Position numbers and translations under genes: made by a program | Notes under the pieces: model-generated | The model's database searches: none | Seen by the model: the letters and a program-made list of their open reading frames with translations, nothing else | What the model was told of the DNA's origin: nothing | From: Caldisericum exile | GTDB taxonomy: Bacteria; Caldisericota; Caldisericia; Caldisericales; Caldisericaceae | NCBI GenBank assembly: GCA_002877955.1 | Contig: PNIL01000061.1 | Coordinates: 1-32,174 of the forward strand | Length of the DNA: 32,174 nucleotides | Reading direction: 5' to 3' | Shown here: positions 32,120 to 32,174 of the stretch, piece by piece | How positions within the stretch are numbered: position 1 is the stretch's first letter | Layout: every line of letters begins with the position of its first letter

Positions 32120-32174
32120 AAGGAGGAAAATACTATGGACAATTTTGTGTTACATATACCAACGAAGGTAGTTT
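32120..32174. repeat. Terminal inverted repeat, right copy (55 bp)
   Basis: This is the exact reverse complement of positions 1-55. It starts at the Shine-Dalgarno sequence of the outward-facing alcohol dehydrogenase and runs to the window edge. Upstream flanks differ completely from the left copy. Confidence 0.95.
32135..32174 (+). CDS. Iron-containing alcohol dehydrogenase, 5' fragment (right copy)
   Basis: Thirteen codons, identical to the left-edge copy, follow AAGGAGG (32120-32126). The family assignment is tentative, as for the left copy. Here the gene lies 68 bases after the flavoprotein operon with no visible promoter of its own, so it may be expressed by read-through. The left copy has its own likely promoter. 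Confidence 0.5.
   Translation, partial: MDNFVLHIPTKVV

Overview
This is an AT-rich, very densely coded bacterial chromosome segment with no rRNA, tRNA, CRISPR or phage genes. Its gene content (GH57 glycosidase, glycogen synthase, rubrerythrin/rubredoxin defence, Fe-S assembly, Lys/Glu/Ile-rich proteins, frequent GTG/TTG starts and coupled genes) points to a fermentative, probably thermophilic strict anaerobe. By overall impression it resembles Caldisericota, Dictyoglomota or Thermotogota-type lineages, but the sequence alone does not fix the taxon.

Layout. (1) 1-4023, rightward: polA, coaE and a RecB-like Fe-S nuclease. (2) 3968-12324, leftward operon: a GH57 alpha-glucan hydrolase, a GalT-type nucleotidyltransferase, glycogen synthase, phosphohexomutase, glucose-6-phosphate isomerase, a CtpA-type protease and guanylate kinase. 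It links alpha-glucan storage and breakdown to glycolysis. (3) 12427-18272, rightward: a MsmX/UgpC-type sugar ABC ATPase and a DUF503 protein, then three amidohydrolases in tandem (SsnA-like, adenine deaminase, allantoinase-like). (4) 18320-23122, leftward: a complete BMP-type purine/nucleoside ABC importer (two permeases, double ATPase, lipoprotein), convergent with the amidohydrolases. Together they suggest uptake and breakdown of purines. (5) Threonine synthase, then a small unknown protein and ribosomal protein S21 on the minus strand. (6) 25128-29629, rightward: a DUF438-hemerythrin-PAS protein followed closely by a DUF59 (SufT-like) protein, an unusual cysteine desulfurase, an IscU fused to a DUF59-like domain, a ubiquitin-like sulfur carrier, a 57-residue YHS protein and an E1-like adenylyltransferase. 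(7) 29665-32066, rightward: rubrerythrin, rubredoxin, a ferritin-like protein and an NADH:rubredoxin-type flavoprotein, a complete NADH-to-peroxide electron chain.

Both ends carry the same 55 bp in inverted orientation. Each copy holds the ribosome binding site and first 13 codons of an iron-type alcohol dehydrogenase facing outward. This suggests two near-identical adh copies flanking the segment, or an assembly-graph overlap of k=55. No stretch longer than 300 bases lacks a gene.

The best candidates for something undescribed are the oxygen/redox-sensor plus Fe-S/sulfur-carrier operon at 25.1-29.6 kb, with its IscU-DUF59 fusion, and the inverted terminal repeats.
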